Assembly (NCBI RefSeq): GCF_905171775.1
Contig: NC_053489.1
Location: forward strand, 144,252,142-144,316,141
DNA: 64,000 bases
Source of the DNA: Rana temporaria
Taxonomy: Eukaryota; Chordata; Amphibia; Anura; Ranidae
Reading direction: 5' to 3'
In this document: positions 20,049 to 31,675 of the stretch, piece by piece
Layout: every line of letters begins with the position of its first letter
Numbering within the stretch: position 1 is the first letter of the stretch
The notes under the pieces: model-generated
The model's input: the letters and a program-made list of their open reading frames with translations, nothing else
Database searches by the model: none
What the model was told of the DNA's origin: nothing
Translations under genes and position numbers: made by a program

Positions 20049-21090
20049 CAACCCCAATTCCCAAAAAGTTGTGAGGCCATGTATAATCTACATACAAGGA
20101 AAAATTCTCATAAACTCATAAAATGTACAATTTTAGGAAAAAAAAGGGACATTTTGAAATTGATGGCAGCAACACATCTCAAAAAAAGTTGGCACAGAAC
20201 AACAAAAAGCTGGCAAAGTAAGTGGTACTAACAAGGAAGAGCTGGAAGAACATTTTGCAACCAATTAGGTCAGTTGCAAATTTTTAGAAGTAGTTTTTCA
20301 CAGATTGGTGAACCTCTGCCCATCTTTACTTTTGACACACTCTGACTCACTAACATGCTTAGTGACCTGTTGCCAATTACAGGCAGTGCCCTACTTACAA
20401 ACATCTGACTTACAAATGTCTCCTACTTACAAACAGAGGGAGAGAACAGGAGGTGAGAAGAAATCTACCCCTAGGAAGGGAAATTCTCTCCTGTAAGAGT
20501 TAATATGGAAAAAAGTTGTCTCCTCTCCACGGATTCTTTATCACCAGTCCATCTTTCCCCAACAACCCAACATTTTCAAAATCCAATTGTCTTTGGGATA
20601 GAAAGTGAGGTGAAATCTTCTGAAAGAGGGCACAGACGGCAAAACAAACGTTACAGAGGTGATAACCCTTCCCTGTGCTATCCAAAAAGCTTAAAAATAG
20701 ATTTTTGGGCTGGAGCTACACAAACAATGTACCTGTTCCAAATTACAAACAGATTCATCTTAAGAAAAAGCTTACAGTCCCTATCTTGTTTGTTAGCCGA
20801 GGACTGCCTGTAAACAAATTAGCTGCAAAATATTCTTCCAGCTCTTCCTTGTTAGTATCACTTACTTAGCCAGCTTTTTGTTTCTCTGTCCCAGCTTTTT
20901 TGAGACATGTTTCTGCCATCAATTTCAAACCTACCTTATTTTTTCCTAAAATGGTACATTTTATCAGTTTAAACATGTGATATATTTTCTGTTGTGGATA
21001 AAATATGTGCTTTTGAGACTTGAAAATCCATTGTATTTAGTTTTTATGTAGATTTTACATGGTGTTCCAACTTTTTAGGAATTTGGGTTG
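20049..21090. mobile_element. Mariner/Tc1-like non-autonomous element with a nested insertion
   Basis: The ends are CAACCCCAATTCCCAAAAAG and, in reverse complement, CAACCCAAATTCCTAAAAAG, each next to TA (20047..20048 and 21091..21092). The two halves are inverted relatives: GGAAGAGCTGGAAGAA appears at 20236 and TTCCAGCTCTTCC at 20836. The element is split at 20380..20810 by another insertion. Confidence 0.8.
20380..20810. mobile_element. Inverted-repeat element nested in the mariner-like element
   Basis: The ends are CAGGCAGTGCC and GGACTGCCTG. The first part has repeated CTTACAAA words (20390..20440). The sequence on either side rejoins into the expected mariner-like continuation. No coding capacity. 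Confidence 0.65.
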
Positions 21091-21168
21091 TACTAATGAG
21101 ATATTCTTTGCACTTTTCCTCCAATCAACATGCTCCATGCATTAGATTCACAACTCTATACAGTACAG

Positions 21169-21510
21169 CAGGGGTCTCCAAACTTTTCAAACAAAGGGCC
21201 ACTTTAATGTCCTCCAGAACTTAGGAGGGCCGGATTGTGGCCAACGGGGGCAGAAAATGTCCCGGGCCCAGCACCGGTAAGAATAAATGTGGCCTCAGGG
21301 TTGGTGGTCAGTAGGAGGAGGAGTAGGGCCCCTATTAGTAGGAGGAATAGTATCCCATCATTGATATCAGTAGAAGAAATAGCGCCCCCTTGTTGGTGTC
21401 AGTGGAAGAAATAGTGCCTCGTATCAGTGGGAGGAATAGTGCCCCAAGGGCCGCATAAAGGCTAGCAAAGGGCCACATCTGGCCCTCTGGCTGCAGTTTG
21501 GAGACCCCTG
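21169..21510. mobile_element. 342-bp hAT-type element with exact 8-bp target duplication
   Basis: The ends CAGGGGTCTCCAAACTTTTC and CAGTTTGGAGACCCCTG are flanked by CAGTACAG on both sides (21161..21168 and 21511..21518). The interior carries GTGCCCC and GTAGGAGGAATAGT word repeats. Confidence 0.92.
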
Positions 21511-21518
21511 CAGTACAG

Positions 21519-22701
21519 GAAAGGAAAATTGAGTTCTAGTGCTGCTTTTTACTCCTCCCTTCTCTTCTGTAGCTTTGAGGTTCTAAAGACGCAAGATATT
21601 GTAATTTTTTTTATTTTCTTCTTTTTAATAAAGTTCATGGACATGTTTTCTTTTTCAACCATACTCTGTATGTAACTATAGTTTCTTTACTCTCTCTTGT
21701 TGTAACCATTACAGTGACATTTTCAGAGTCTAGCATTTTCATGTTGTATGCATTGAAGATACAATACATTAGATATTATTATTATATTTCTATACCCGAT
21801 TTATATAGCGCCAACATTTTATGCATCGCTTTACAATGTAGAGGGGGGGAAGCACAATTACAGTACAGTCCAATACAGAAGATACCAGAGGGCCCTGCTT
21901 GTAGAGCTTACATTATAAAGGGAGGGGGTGGTGGTACAAAAGAATAGCATTGTGGTTTTATATATTAATAGTTCAAAGATCAATACTCTTCAATAACTCA
22001 CAGCTAAACAATGGATATTGGTTTTCAGCACATTATTGTAGGAAGACAAATAGATTTTGATTTCTGATTGGTTGCTATGGTTTCTGCACATAGCACATCC
22101 CTTTTTGCCCTTGGTATGTAAGTGAAACATGTGAATATATATTTAGTTGAGAGCATTGTTTAAGTCATTGCACTATATTATCCTTTGTATCTGCTATGTT
22201 GTTTGATGAATCTCTCACATTAATTTGGAGCAGAGCAGTAGTGCCCAGGTCTCCTTCATATGACATTCCCACATAATCATTAAGCCGCTAATAGAAATGT
22301 AGTGACTATTCCAGCTTTGTCAGGTTCATCTTATTTATGGACTTGTAGCAGATTTTAGCTTTGTGCTATTAGAAGCGTATCGGTAGGGCTTTAAAGGCAA
22401 TCTTTTAGCATTGAAATGTTGGAGTGGCCAATGCTGAATTGCTTTTGAAGGTGTATACTCTAGTCCTGTTAAATATGTGCATAGCAGATGTCTTGACACC
22501 TCATATGGACTCGCTTGTTCCAGGTCAGAGACTCACAATGTGAGGAACAAAGGTCACAAATGGTAACCCCAAACCATGCTTTTGGACACATGAAGGGACA
22601 GGGTCTGGATTTAGAAAAAATAATTGCCCAGCACCAATCGCCCCCAGCTATTTAATATAACCTAAGCTTCAACCTCCCCTCAGATGCCTACTACTTCTAT
22701 C

Positions 22702-22754
<53 letters not shown>

Positions 22755-22915
22755 ATGTATGTGAGTGTGTGTGTATAAATAAATATATTTATAAATCTTG
22801 AACTTGTCCTTTAAAAAAATGTTGCTATATTTGAAATTAGGAATTCTATAGTTTGGACACTATTGAGCCTCTTTAAAATTGTTTTAGTTGCATTACATTG
22901 CTTTAAAAACTCATA
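21519..22915 (+). other. Intron sequence; dispersed repeat fragment 21780..21925 and a (GT)n tract 22702..22750
   Basis: TATATAGCGCCAACATTTTA followed by GCATCGCTTTACAATGTAGA and, near 21885..21915, GGGCCCTGCTTGTAGAGC is a widespread vertebrate repeat type that I cannot name with certainty. The GT tract is interrupted. Nothing else is seen. Confidence 0.55.
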
Positions 22916-23393
22916 CATTAGAGCAGGGGTGCCCAACCTTTTGAAGAGTGAGGGCCATTTAAGCGACGTGGTAACTGGTCGCGGGCCACATTGAGTGGAG
23001 CGGACACGGATGACATGCATACTGCAGAGCGGACACGGACGCAGCCCACTCTACTCTATGGGCCCTCCGATCTGATCTGCCCAGACGGAAGGGGACAGAT
23101 CTCTTTCTATTTTTTTTAGCGGATCGAATTGGAGGTAGGTGGGTGTAAATGGACACAAGTTTGTTTTCATCTGGCGCTCCACAGAGGTGAATGGAGGGTC
23201 CAATTGGGTCGGCCTGATCCTGTGAAAGGGGCCTAAGGGTGCTTTCACACTGCTGCGATGCAGTTTACCCACACCGAGGGTGCAGTGCAGTGCACCTGTG
23301 GCTTTCCTGTGGGTTAGCTGCACTTTTCTATAGATTTCTATTATATCCTGCAAGTGTGGTGCACTTTCAGAAGGTGAACCAAACCTGCAGGTA

Positions 23394-24066
23394 CCGTATT
23401 TATCGGCGTATAACACGCACAGCCGTATAACACGCACCCTAACTTTAAGGCCCCATACTCACGAGCAAACATGTCTGCTGAAACTGGCCCGCAGGCCAGT
23501 TTCAGCAGACATGTTTGGTCGTGTGTGGGCGCGAGCGGGCCGAATTCCAGCAAACATTTGCCCGCCGGGCCTTTTCCCAGCGGACAAATATTCCTGGACT
23601 TGTTTTAAAACAGTCCGCTGGAATCCTGCCCGCTCGGACATGTACGGTCGTCAGTACAGACCTACCGTACATGTCCAGGCGCCCGCCGTCCCTCGCATGC
23701 GTCGAATGACTTCGACGCATGCGTGGAAGCATTTTAAAGGCGGGCCGCCCACGTCGCCGCGTCATTGTCGCGGCGACACCGCGTCATCGACGCGGCGACA
23801 CCGCGGACACGCCCCGCGTATTGTTTACGCGCGGACTTCTGTACGATGGTGTGTACAACCATCGTACAGAAGCCCTCTGGCAGACATGTATGGTGAAAAC
23901 GGTCCGACGGACCGCTTTCACCATACATGTTTGGTCGTGAGTACCCGGCCTAAGAGGGAAGTTTCGGGAAAAAAACTTTCCACAGCCCACGGTGTATAAC
24001 ACGCAGGTACAGTTTACCCTTTATTTTCAGAGTAAAAAAGTGAGTGTTATATGCCAATAAATACAG
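23394..24066. mobile_element. TA-flanked inverted-repeat element, nested
   Basis: The left end CCGTATTTATCGGCGTATAA then CACGC, and the right end (reverse complement) CTGTATTTATTGGCATATAA then CACTC, are flanked by TA. The body without the nested insert is short (about 170 bp). Likely a Tc1/mariner-type MITE; family not named. Confidence 0.75.
23449..23950. mobile_element. Hairpin-chain MITE, copy 1 (502 bp)
   Basis: The ends are GGCCCCATACTCACGAGCAA and, in reverse complement, GGCCGGGTACTCACGACCAA, flanked by TAA on both sides. The interior is a row of palindromes: a perfect 23-bp-arm hairpin with a 4-base loop (23467..23516), a 13-bp arm around GGACATGTACGGT (about 23636..23676), CGCATGCGTCGAA/TTCGACGCATGCG (about 23695..23724), GTCGCCGCG/CGCGGCGAC (about 23753..23777), CTTCTGTACGATGGT/ACCATCGTACAGAAG (about 23837..23873), and a long ACATGTATGGTGAAA hairpin (about 23884..23930). 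A second copy is at 31676..32131. Confidence 0.88.
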
Positions 24067-24471
24067 TAATTACAGAAATCTACGGCTCAGTGCAAGTAAC
24101 CCGCAGGCACACTGTGCTACACCTGCAGATCAGTTTAAAAGCAGCCTAGTAACCAATGCAGAAGATATGCCCATATATACACTGTAATTTTAGTAATGAA
24201 CTGAAATATAATAACCGAAAATAAGTCAGGCAGAGCACATTTGGTATCACTCCGACAGGAGCCGGTACTATACAGGAAGCATTGGCTTATGTGTGTCTGC
24301 TCCACAGCCCCTTGCTTCCTCTACTTCTCGTTTCATTCACAACACCAATGCTCTGAGATAAAGGGTTGGGAACCCAAGATCTTGGCTTGCCAACCCACCA
24401 TCACAGAGCAGGAGGGCTCCCCGGGCCATATGTGGCCCCCGGGCCACTGGTTGGGCACACTTGCATTAGAG

Positions 24472-24899
24472 CATCAATTGGCCCACCTCTCTATGGCTAA
24501 AATAATTTGGCTGATTACTAAAAGAATTCGAAAATGTTAACACGGTAAATTGTGTGAAGATTTACTTCAATTACCCAATCATGTGAAAAGTCGATCCATA
24601 TTTACTTATTTTATCTGCACAAGTCATTGTGAAAAAAAATATGAACATTCTCCACTTCTTTAGTATATGGGGCTCATATTGTTAAAGGACCATCATCCTG
24701 AAAAAACTTGTATTCTGATAGCTGTATGGGGTAGATACATGTAATGATCATATTTATTCCTTCGTGATTAGGGCTGGAGCAAAATATAATGTTGCCAGTG
24801 AGGCTTTAGCAAATGCAGCATTATTTTTAATTTAAAGAGGAGCTCCAGTCATTTCTGTAGTTATTAAACGTCAGGAGCTACAAAAAGTGCAACTGCTGA
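24472..24899 (+). other. Intron sequence; nothing recognised
   Basis: AT-rich, with no supported feature. Confidence 0.5.
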
Positions 24900-25180
24900 C
24901 TTTTGGGCTACGTTCACACTGATGCGAATTGCATGCTGGTTTCCCAGTATGCAATTTGCATGACAGGCGAGTGTGACCGGCTCTCAATGGAGCCGGTTCA
25001 CACATCTCCGGGGCGGCCATTGAGCGGATTGCACAAGGGTCCTGTGCATCTTCTGGTCTGTTTCAGGTCCAAATTCAGGCAAAAATTTGGGCCTGATTCA
25101 TCCCTGAAACGGAGAACAGGGACGCATCGGACCCCTGCTGTGAGCCGCATCTGAAAATAGCATGAACCCAGACTTAATAA
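24900..25180. repeat. Dispersed 'TTCACAC' inverted-repeat element, copy
   Basis: Starts GGGCTACGTTCACACTGATG and ends near AGCATGAACCCAGAC. Similar starts occur at 27462, 41608, 43708 and 50097, all with TTCACAC, so a family of short elements is likely. Boundaries are approximate. Confidence 0.55.
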
Positions 25181-26631
25181 ACACATGCTCACCTGTCCCG
25201 CAATCCAGCGATATGCTCACCTGAGCCATCGCTTCTCTCCCAACATCTCTCCCTGGTGCTGGCATTTCAACTATGGCTACCCAGCTGTGACAGCTTGCGG
25301 GTTCACAGCTGGGTTTGCACTGCACATGCGTGAGTCGTGCTGTGGTCCCGCAGTCATTTGGGACATGTGACGATCGAGTCGAAACTGGGTTCCCGCTCTC
25401 CCATGAAAACCAGTGCCTTGCCAATGCAGAGTAAAGCAGCAGGTTCACTTTAATGTCTCCCTTCCCAGTAGCAAATATTATGCTTTACTCCATTCTTTTC
25501 AGCCGTCGGCAGTGAAGAGAATATCTGGTACTTCCAGGTATGGAGTAACATGTGACCCACTGCCCTTTCTCTCATCTGACAGCACACCCTGCTTGGCCCA
25601 GTGCTATCAAATTAGGTTGGGGAAAGAGTCCCCAGGTTTCCTTTTTCTGGCAACTTAACAGAACAGCAGGAAAGCGAAGCAAAGGGGAGTATGCCAAGTA
25701 TTGAAAATAACCCGGTACCCCGCATAGACAAAGTGCAGGTTTATTGACAAAAAAAGACTTGCCACAACTACTAAAATACTACCACAACTACTAAAAAGTG
25801 CTCTAGTTTCTTTTACCCACTTGGTGATCACGTAAATGTGAAATAATATACTGTTATAAACAGCCATGGTCACAACCCCTGTCACTGTCACATACACTGA
25901 ATAGCTTGGTTGGCATGGAAATATGAAAGATAATATAAATATTTGTATGTAAAATATAAAAGAAGGAACTTCTTTACATGTAAAAATGATTTATTATTAT
26001 CAAAACATGAGATTTCTTTTTGCCCATCATTCTATTGACAGTCAACCCTAGCCTACTATAAATCATTAGAATAAAACAAAGACCTACCATATAATACACC
26101 ATATCAAATCATCATACAACATAACACTCCATAAAATGGAATGATTAATATTAATATCAGGAAATAGGATCATATTTTAAAAATTAAACCATGCTATCAT
26201 TTATTATGTATCACTAGCTTCTAGCCACTATTACTTTTGATCTATTTTATAAAATATAATACCCTCTACTTCATTTAACCTCTGAGAAACTCCCATTAAA
26301 ATAAGTTCTATAAACATGTCACAGCCATTTAGTGACCTGCAAAGATTAGCCGCGGTGTAATAATTACATAATTACCCTCAATAGTGCATGACTTTGATGA
26401 ATGAGGCACTTCAGTTCCTCATACAGACCAATAGGTTAATTAGGTTACTGTTTTGTGATTATTGTTTTGGGCAAGTTAAGGGATGAAGTATAATGAATAT
26501 GCTTCCCAGAGCCACTCTGTACAATTTACATTCATGTGAAATGTAAGTGCGTCCCATGGAAATGTTTGACTTTTCTCAACATATTTGAATGGGCAAACAT
26601 CCATTCAATTAGTGCTTACATATAAAGGTGA
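25181..26631 (+). other. Intron sequence; 26330..26600 could be conserved non-coding DNA
   Basis: 25980..26330 is very AT-rich single-copy-looking DNA. 26330..26600 is more balanced, has no visible repeat structure and contains homeodomain-type cores (TAATTACATAATTA). No exon is supported. Confidence 0.4.
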
Positions 26632-27129
26632 TATACCGGATATACTCAAGTATAATTTTCAGCACATGTTTTTGTGCTGAAAATGCCCCCCTCAGCTTCT
26701 ACTTGAGTCACCTTTTTGTTGCTGATTTCCTGGATTTGGGGACCCGGTACCGGCCAGCCGTAGGTCCCCTGGACCCCAAACTCGGAACACATGTAGCCCC
26801 ACTCTTCCGCTGCAAGTGTGCAGGAAACCTACGGCCGGGGAGCATCGATTTTTCGAAGCCGGCCACCCCTTCCATAGACTCCCATGTTAAGCGGTCATTT
26901 CTCCTGTGACTTTGGGGACCCGGTACTAGCCGGGTCCATGACTAGACGTCAGTCTAGTCATGGGCACAGTGAGGCATGGACACAATGGGGCATGCACATG
27001 GACACAGTGAGGCATGAAGATGGAAATCCTAGGCTTATACTCGAGTCAATACGTTTTCCCAGTTTTTTGTGGTAAAATTAGGTGCCTCGGCTTATATTTG
27101 GGTCGGCTTATACTCGAGTATATACGTTA
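26632..27129. mobile_element. Inverted-repeat element with TATACTCGAGTATAAG-type ends
   Basis: The left end includes GATATACTCAAGTATAAT. The right end is GGCTTATACTCGAGTATATA then CG, preceded by a second GGCTTATA at about 27027..27045. The GC-rich interior has GGGGACCCGGTAC twice (26738 and 26913). Boundaries are approximate. Confidence 0.65.
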
Positions 27130-27455
27130 CTTGAAAAAACCCCAAGACAAAAATGCCTTCTTAATTATTTTTTCAACAGAATATGAATAGTAATGATTTA
27201 CTGGACCCTTGGCCTCGAAAGCTGGCATTGTCCTCTTTAGCAGAAATTGCTTCTTGTAGGCATTTTGCATAACTGCCCACCAGTTTCTGTCATCAACTCA
27301 CTCAATGTAATTTTATGACCTTCCAGCCAGCTCTGTAGAAATTATCTGTCATTTTAAAACTACGATACTTGCTGATTATTTTTCTAACAGTGGAAAAATA
27401 AGTCTTTAAATCCCTTGCTTAACTCACATATGCATCCACAACCTTTGTGAGGGCT
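27130..27455 (+). other. Intron sequence without repeat structure
   Basis: Balanced composition, no palindromes, no supported exon. Candidate conserved non-coding DNA; inference only. Confidence 0.35.
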
Positions 27456-27650
27456 TTAGGGTGCATTCACACATACGATAGCACCCTGCTGGTGTTTACA
27501 TGCGAGAACCTCAGTGAGAGTTTCTGCGATTAGCTGCAAGTAGACAGCCCCATTGAAAGCAATTGGAGGCTGCCAGCTCTCGCAGCTAATCGCACCCACG
27601 TGCATGTAATCTCTTATGCTGTGATCACGTGCACTACAGTACAATACATT
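27456..27650. repeat. 'TTCACAC' element fragment
   Basis: Starts AGGGTGCATTCACACATACG and contains an inner inverted repeat: GCGATTAGCTGC near 27527 against GCAGCTAATCGC near 27582. Confidence 0.55.
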
Positions 27651-27939
27651 ATCCAAAGGCAAAACTTTAAAAGCCTTTACAGGTTACTATTTTAGAGTTA
27701 AACAGGAGGTCTGGTGCTAGAATTATTGCTCTCACTCAAACTGAGGTTTGTGCCGATAACACGTGGTGCGATCATCTTTTACATATGCGTGCTGGACCTA
27801 CGTGTATGTGAGTGGGTAACAGGGGTGCTTTAAACTTTTTTAATTTTATTATTTATTTTATTTGCAGTTTTTTTTTGACAGGCCCCAATCTCTCTGTTCT
27901 CCAAATCAAACTGAGATCAGTTTGAATGTCTGCATACAA

Positions 27940-28303
27940 TCCATTTAAAGTAGAAGTACAGCTAATGCTTGTTTGGCTGTACTTCTCCTGTGGAAAACAG
28001 GAGTGCAGATCGTTCTGCATTCCTGTGACCCGTTTTTAGCAGACAGCGGGCTAAAGCCCTTTGTTGGCTGATGTCAAAGAGCTGGTTCAGGCTTGGGGAA
28101 AGATTGCGACCATATGTTTGGGATCCGTCCACATGCCTGGACTGGCACCCAGCTCAGCCTCTCGGCGAGTGGTATGAACCACCTTCCACTGACTGTAAAA
28201 GTGATTTGGTGGCTGTAGAGCTTCTTGCATTAGGCTTTCTGGTAAACTGCTTCCATCCAAGGCCGTATATATATACTGCCTAAGGACGTGAAGTGGTTAA
28301 ACT
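27940..28303 (+). repeat. TTAA-type element fragment (right end)
   Basis: Contains the hairpin AGAAGTACAGC.../GCTGTACTTCT (about 27951..27986) and ends GGACGTGAAGTGG then TTAA, matching the right end of the element at 17062..18041. The left end is not present in clear form. Confidence 0.55.
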
Positions 28304-29055
28304 CACTTCTGTCAGCAACTGGAAGAAAGTCAATTTTAATAGAGTGAATTATTCTTTGCTATGTTGCAGTGTCCTTAATTATTTTAAAATTGTTAAAGAG
28401 AAACTTCAGTGAAAGACCAAACATTTTAAAACCTCCTAAACCAGCCACAGATGTTGGTGATGACATTTAGGAAATTTACACACTGCTCACTTGTGCTGTG
28501 TAGGCAGCCATTTTAGGTAAGTGCAGGTGAAGCCAGTTGCCAGGATATGCATACTAGACACACTATCACACTTACACATGCACACCGCCTGCAGTTCTGG
28601 TCATACTTGATAGAAGTAGCGATCTCCTATGCTGCCGTTGAACTGACCCGATTTCTGGAGCGCTCTCTGCAAGCAGAAATGTGTTCCTGGCCGGTGCGTT
28701 CCCCACTGCGCCCTCCAGCGATCATTCTTGCTCCATGTATCGCTCGCATTGCCAGTGTTGTTGGGCGATCGGAGGATCATTCATCCAGCCTCTAAAGGAC
28801 TGGACACGCCTCTCTGCCTTGCTCCGCCCTCTTATAGATTGAGCTATATAGCCTGTGGACAAGCCTCTCTGTCCTCCTTCCCATGCCCTCTCAAAGACTC
28901 AGCTATAGCCTGTGAACACACCTTTCTGCTGTCCTTCCTCCACCCTCTCAAGCACGGAGATCTCAGGAGAAGAAAAAAAAAGCTACCTAAAGACTGGGAT
29001 TTATGGTGTAGATATCCCAGGAGTCAAGAGGAGAACACACTACGTAATTTGCTTT
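28304..29055 (+). other. Intron sequence; nothing firmly recognised
   Basis: 28720..28960 has repeated words (TCTCTGCC, CCCTCTCAAA, AGCTATAGCCTGTG) suggesting a decayed duplication of a roughly 65-bp segment. No exon is supported. Confidence 0.4.
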
Positions 29056-29366
29056 AAGTGGTTGTATACCCAAATTTGACCCTTTTACCTACAGGTAAGC
29101 CTATAATAAGGCTTACCTGTAGGTAAAATTAATATCTCCTAAACCTGTCTCGCATGCGCGAGAGTGATGTCGTCACGGCTCCGGCCACTCACAGTGCCGA
29201 AGGCAGAAGACACGCTGAGGGCAAGATGTCAGCTCCCTCGGCGTGGACCGGGCTCTGATACGGGGGCTTCGTTCTGAGGTAAGTATTTCATAATGAGGTT
29301 GTATGCATTATGCCTTTGCCTTGCAGGTTTTTTTTTTTTTAATGTGCGGGTTTAAAACTGCTTTAA
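29056..29366. mobile_element. Short inverted-repeat element with a perfect 20-bp-arm hairpin
   Basis: Starts TTAAGTGGTTGTATACCCAA and ends GGGTTTAAAACTGCTTTAAG. At 29083..29128 the arm TTTTACCTACAGGTAAGCCT is followed by a six-base loop and its exact reverse complement. The same hairpin occurs at 62210..62251. Contains a CGCATGCGCGAGAGTGATGT segment resembling that at about 62318..62400. Confidence 0.75.
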
Positions 29367-30860
29367 GTGATAATAGCAGGAAGTAGAGAGGGAAAATAAA
29401 AAAAGGTATGTAGAGATCTAAAAAAAAACTTTTTTAATACCCATTAGTGGTATTGGAGGGGGAAAGGATTCCAACAAGATCAACTTTAAAAAAAAGACTG
29501 AAGTTTTACTTTAAATCCCACATGAAACCATGCATTTTATTATTGTTATGCAGGCTGCATACAATGTAAAGAGTATGTGTGTTTTTATGCTTAATGTGTT
29601 AAAAGTGGTTTACCACTACATTAAGCTGCCAAATGCCTGGGACCAATAAACTGCCAAGTACAATGGTTCTGGACTATTGCCCACACAAAGTGCACATACT
29701 GACGTTTCAGCGGTCTAACACCCATTGTACAGTATTCCGATAATCAACACTCATGCTCCCTGAACATCACTTCTAACATATTAAAAAGTGTCTCTTTCTT
29801 TCCCTCTCTCCCTCTGTCCCTTCTCGTTCCCTCTCTCTCTCTGTCTCTGTGTTATGCAGCCTGACAATAACTCTTTGATGCATTTTTTTGTGAGCCTGCC
29901 ACCCCTGCCACATTAACACAGCTGGGTCAAAACAACTCCACTGCCTGCTAATGGAATAATGTTGGAGCAGCACACAACTCGCTCTGCTGTCTCCTCTTAT
30001 CAGTATATTTGCTATCAACGTACAATATTTATATTCATCAGAGCCTGATTGGCTCCTAGAGCTTTTCCCATCACAATCTACCTGCTTTTAGAAGCCTGAT
30101 ATCAGGATAATGCAGGTAATTTGGCATTGTAAAAATATCTTTATTTTTATTGTAAACCTAACTGCATTGAGTGCTGTTCTGTTACGTTTGCCTCTTCTGT
30201 TACATTCAGCTTTAAAGTGTGTCTAAACCCAAAAACAAGAATGAAATGATATAACACAGCTTAGTAGTCCTTAGATGTGGTGGCGGGTGGTTTATTTTTT
30301 CTGTCTTTTTTTGTTTTATTTTCACCTGGTAATCCTATGAATTACAGACTTAATGCCTCTGGGTGGCTACACTCACTCCTGCACTGTATCTATGGACAAA
30401 CAAATTGCAGCAGGGCCTTTTGACAAAAGAGGAATTACGTCTTGCGACCTTAGAGTTTAACAATATAAGGTGTCAAGTAATCTTCATGAATGTGGAGATT
30501 TGAGTTGATGAATGAAGTGTGTGTCTGAGTGTCCCTGCGGCTTTCGATCTTGATCCTATATATCATTTTGGACAATAGGCTCATAAAAATTATAATAAGC
30601 CTAGCTCAGAAGGTGTAACTACTTTTTCCATTGGTTTGAAGATCTATTAATTACCTTATTGTAGATGTAGGTTATACCTATTTCAACCACCAGGTTTGTC
30701 AAAGGGCAGAAATACTTGTTCTGAACTATCTAAGTAATATGTTTAATCTTCATAATGTAAATTGGCTTTTATAGTGTTTCTGGAATGTGTGTGTGTGTGT
30801 ATATGTATGTATATATATAATATATATTATGCATTCTGGTTACCAGTACAATGTGAGGGT
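29367..30860 (+). other. Intron sequence; pyrimidine-rich tract 29785..29855 and a TA/GT microsatellite near 30787..30828
   Basis: The tract is CTCTCT/CCCTCT-type simple sequence. No gene or complete element was found. Confidence 0.5.
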
Positions 30861-30865
30861 ACAGA

Positions 30866-31500
30866 CAGTCGTGTATTTAGGTTTTGTGCTGCCCTAGGCC
30901 TGACTAAACTTGTGCACCCCCTAATTTAAATATGACCCACCCCTTCCTGTCAAGGCCACACCCCTTTCTGTTTAAGACCTTTTCGAGTGGGGACACTAGT
31001 TTTGAGGGCCTTTGGGGGGGAATAGATTCCCTTAATTTGCATAGATTTCCTCTCACTTCCTGTTTGGCTATGGGGCAGGAAGTGAAGGGAAATCTCTGCA
31101 ATGGGACAGGGATGGTAACAAAAAAACTGACGGGGGCTATAACCCTTTCTTACTCTGATAATTTTATGGAGAGGACTAAGAAGATATAACCATGCCAGTG
31201 GTGCAGCAGAAAACATATAGCACATTTAAGAAGGATTGTGGTCCAGGATAATAGGACAGTTAAAATTAGAAGCAGCCCCCCCCCCACACACACAGTTGCG
31301 GAATGCCAGCCGCCCGCATACTGGAAGCAGTGTGGCCGCTTTATGGGGGCGCTAGACTAATTTGCCTCTCAGCCCAGTCCACCCCATACGTGGACTTTTT
31401 TTGTGCTACACAGTCCACCCCATAAGTGGACTTTTTTCGTGCTGCCCCCCTGCAAAGTGCTGCCCTAGGCCTGGGCATTGTTGGCATAGGCCAGGATACA
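30866..31500. mobile_element. hAT-like element, boundaries uncertain
   Basis: The left end reads GTATTTAGGTTTTGTGCTGC then CCTAGGCC. The right end has the inverted GTGCTGCCCTAGGCCTGGGC and GGCATAGGCCAGGATAC. Near 31375..31445 a segment CAGTCCACCCCATA..GTGGAC is tandemly duplicated. The target duplication is not clear. Confidence 0.55.
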
Positions 31501-31675
31501 GCATTGGGTACAGAGTACAATTTTACTCATCAATATCACATAAAATTTACATTTTCTGGTTTATTAGATAAAAGGACCTGATACCACTAAGATAAGTTGA
31601 CAATACAACCACCTGACTGATTGCTCTCCAGATGAAATACATGTTTGTAGACAGAGACTATTGTGAAAACTCCAA

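Larger units (their letters stand above)
22924..24463. mobile_element. hAT-type element (1540 bp) carrying nested insertions
   Basis: The left end CAGGGGTGCCCAACCTTTTG and the right end CCACTGGTTGGGCACACTTG are flanked by the exact 8-mer CATTAGAG (22916..22923 and 24464..24471). Inside is another inverted-repeat element (23394..24066), which in turn carries a third (23449..23950). The internal segment 23040..23236 (ending TGTGAAAGGGGCCTAA) recurs in related form at 62500..62803. Confidence 0.88.

Noticed and set aside
23511..23999. 162-codon frame and its near copy at 31632..32153
   Set aside because: Both are translations of the hairpin-chain MITE; similarity reflects DNA copies, not a protein family.
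25980..26330. AT-rich stretch resembling mitochondrial DNA at first glance
   Set aside because: No mitochondrial gene words, tRNA folds or open frames could be recognised.
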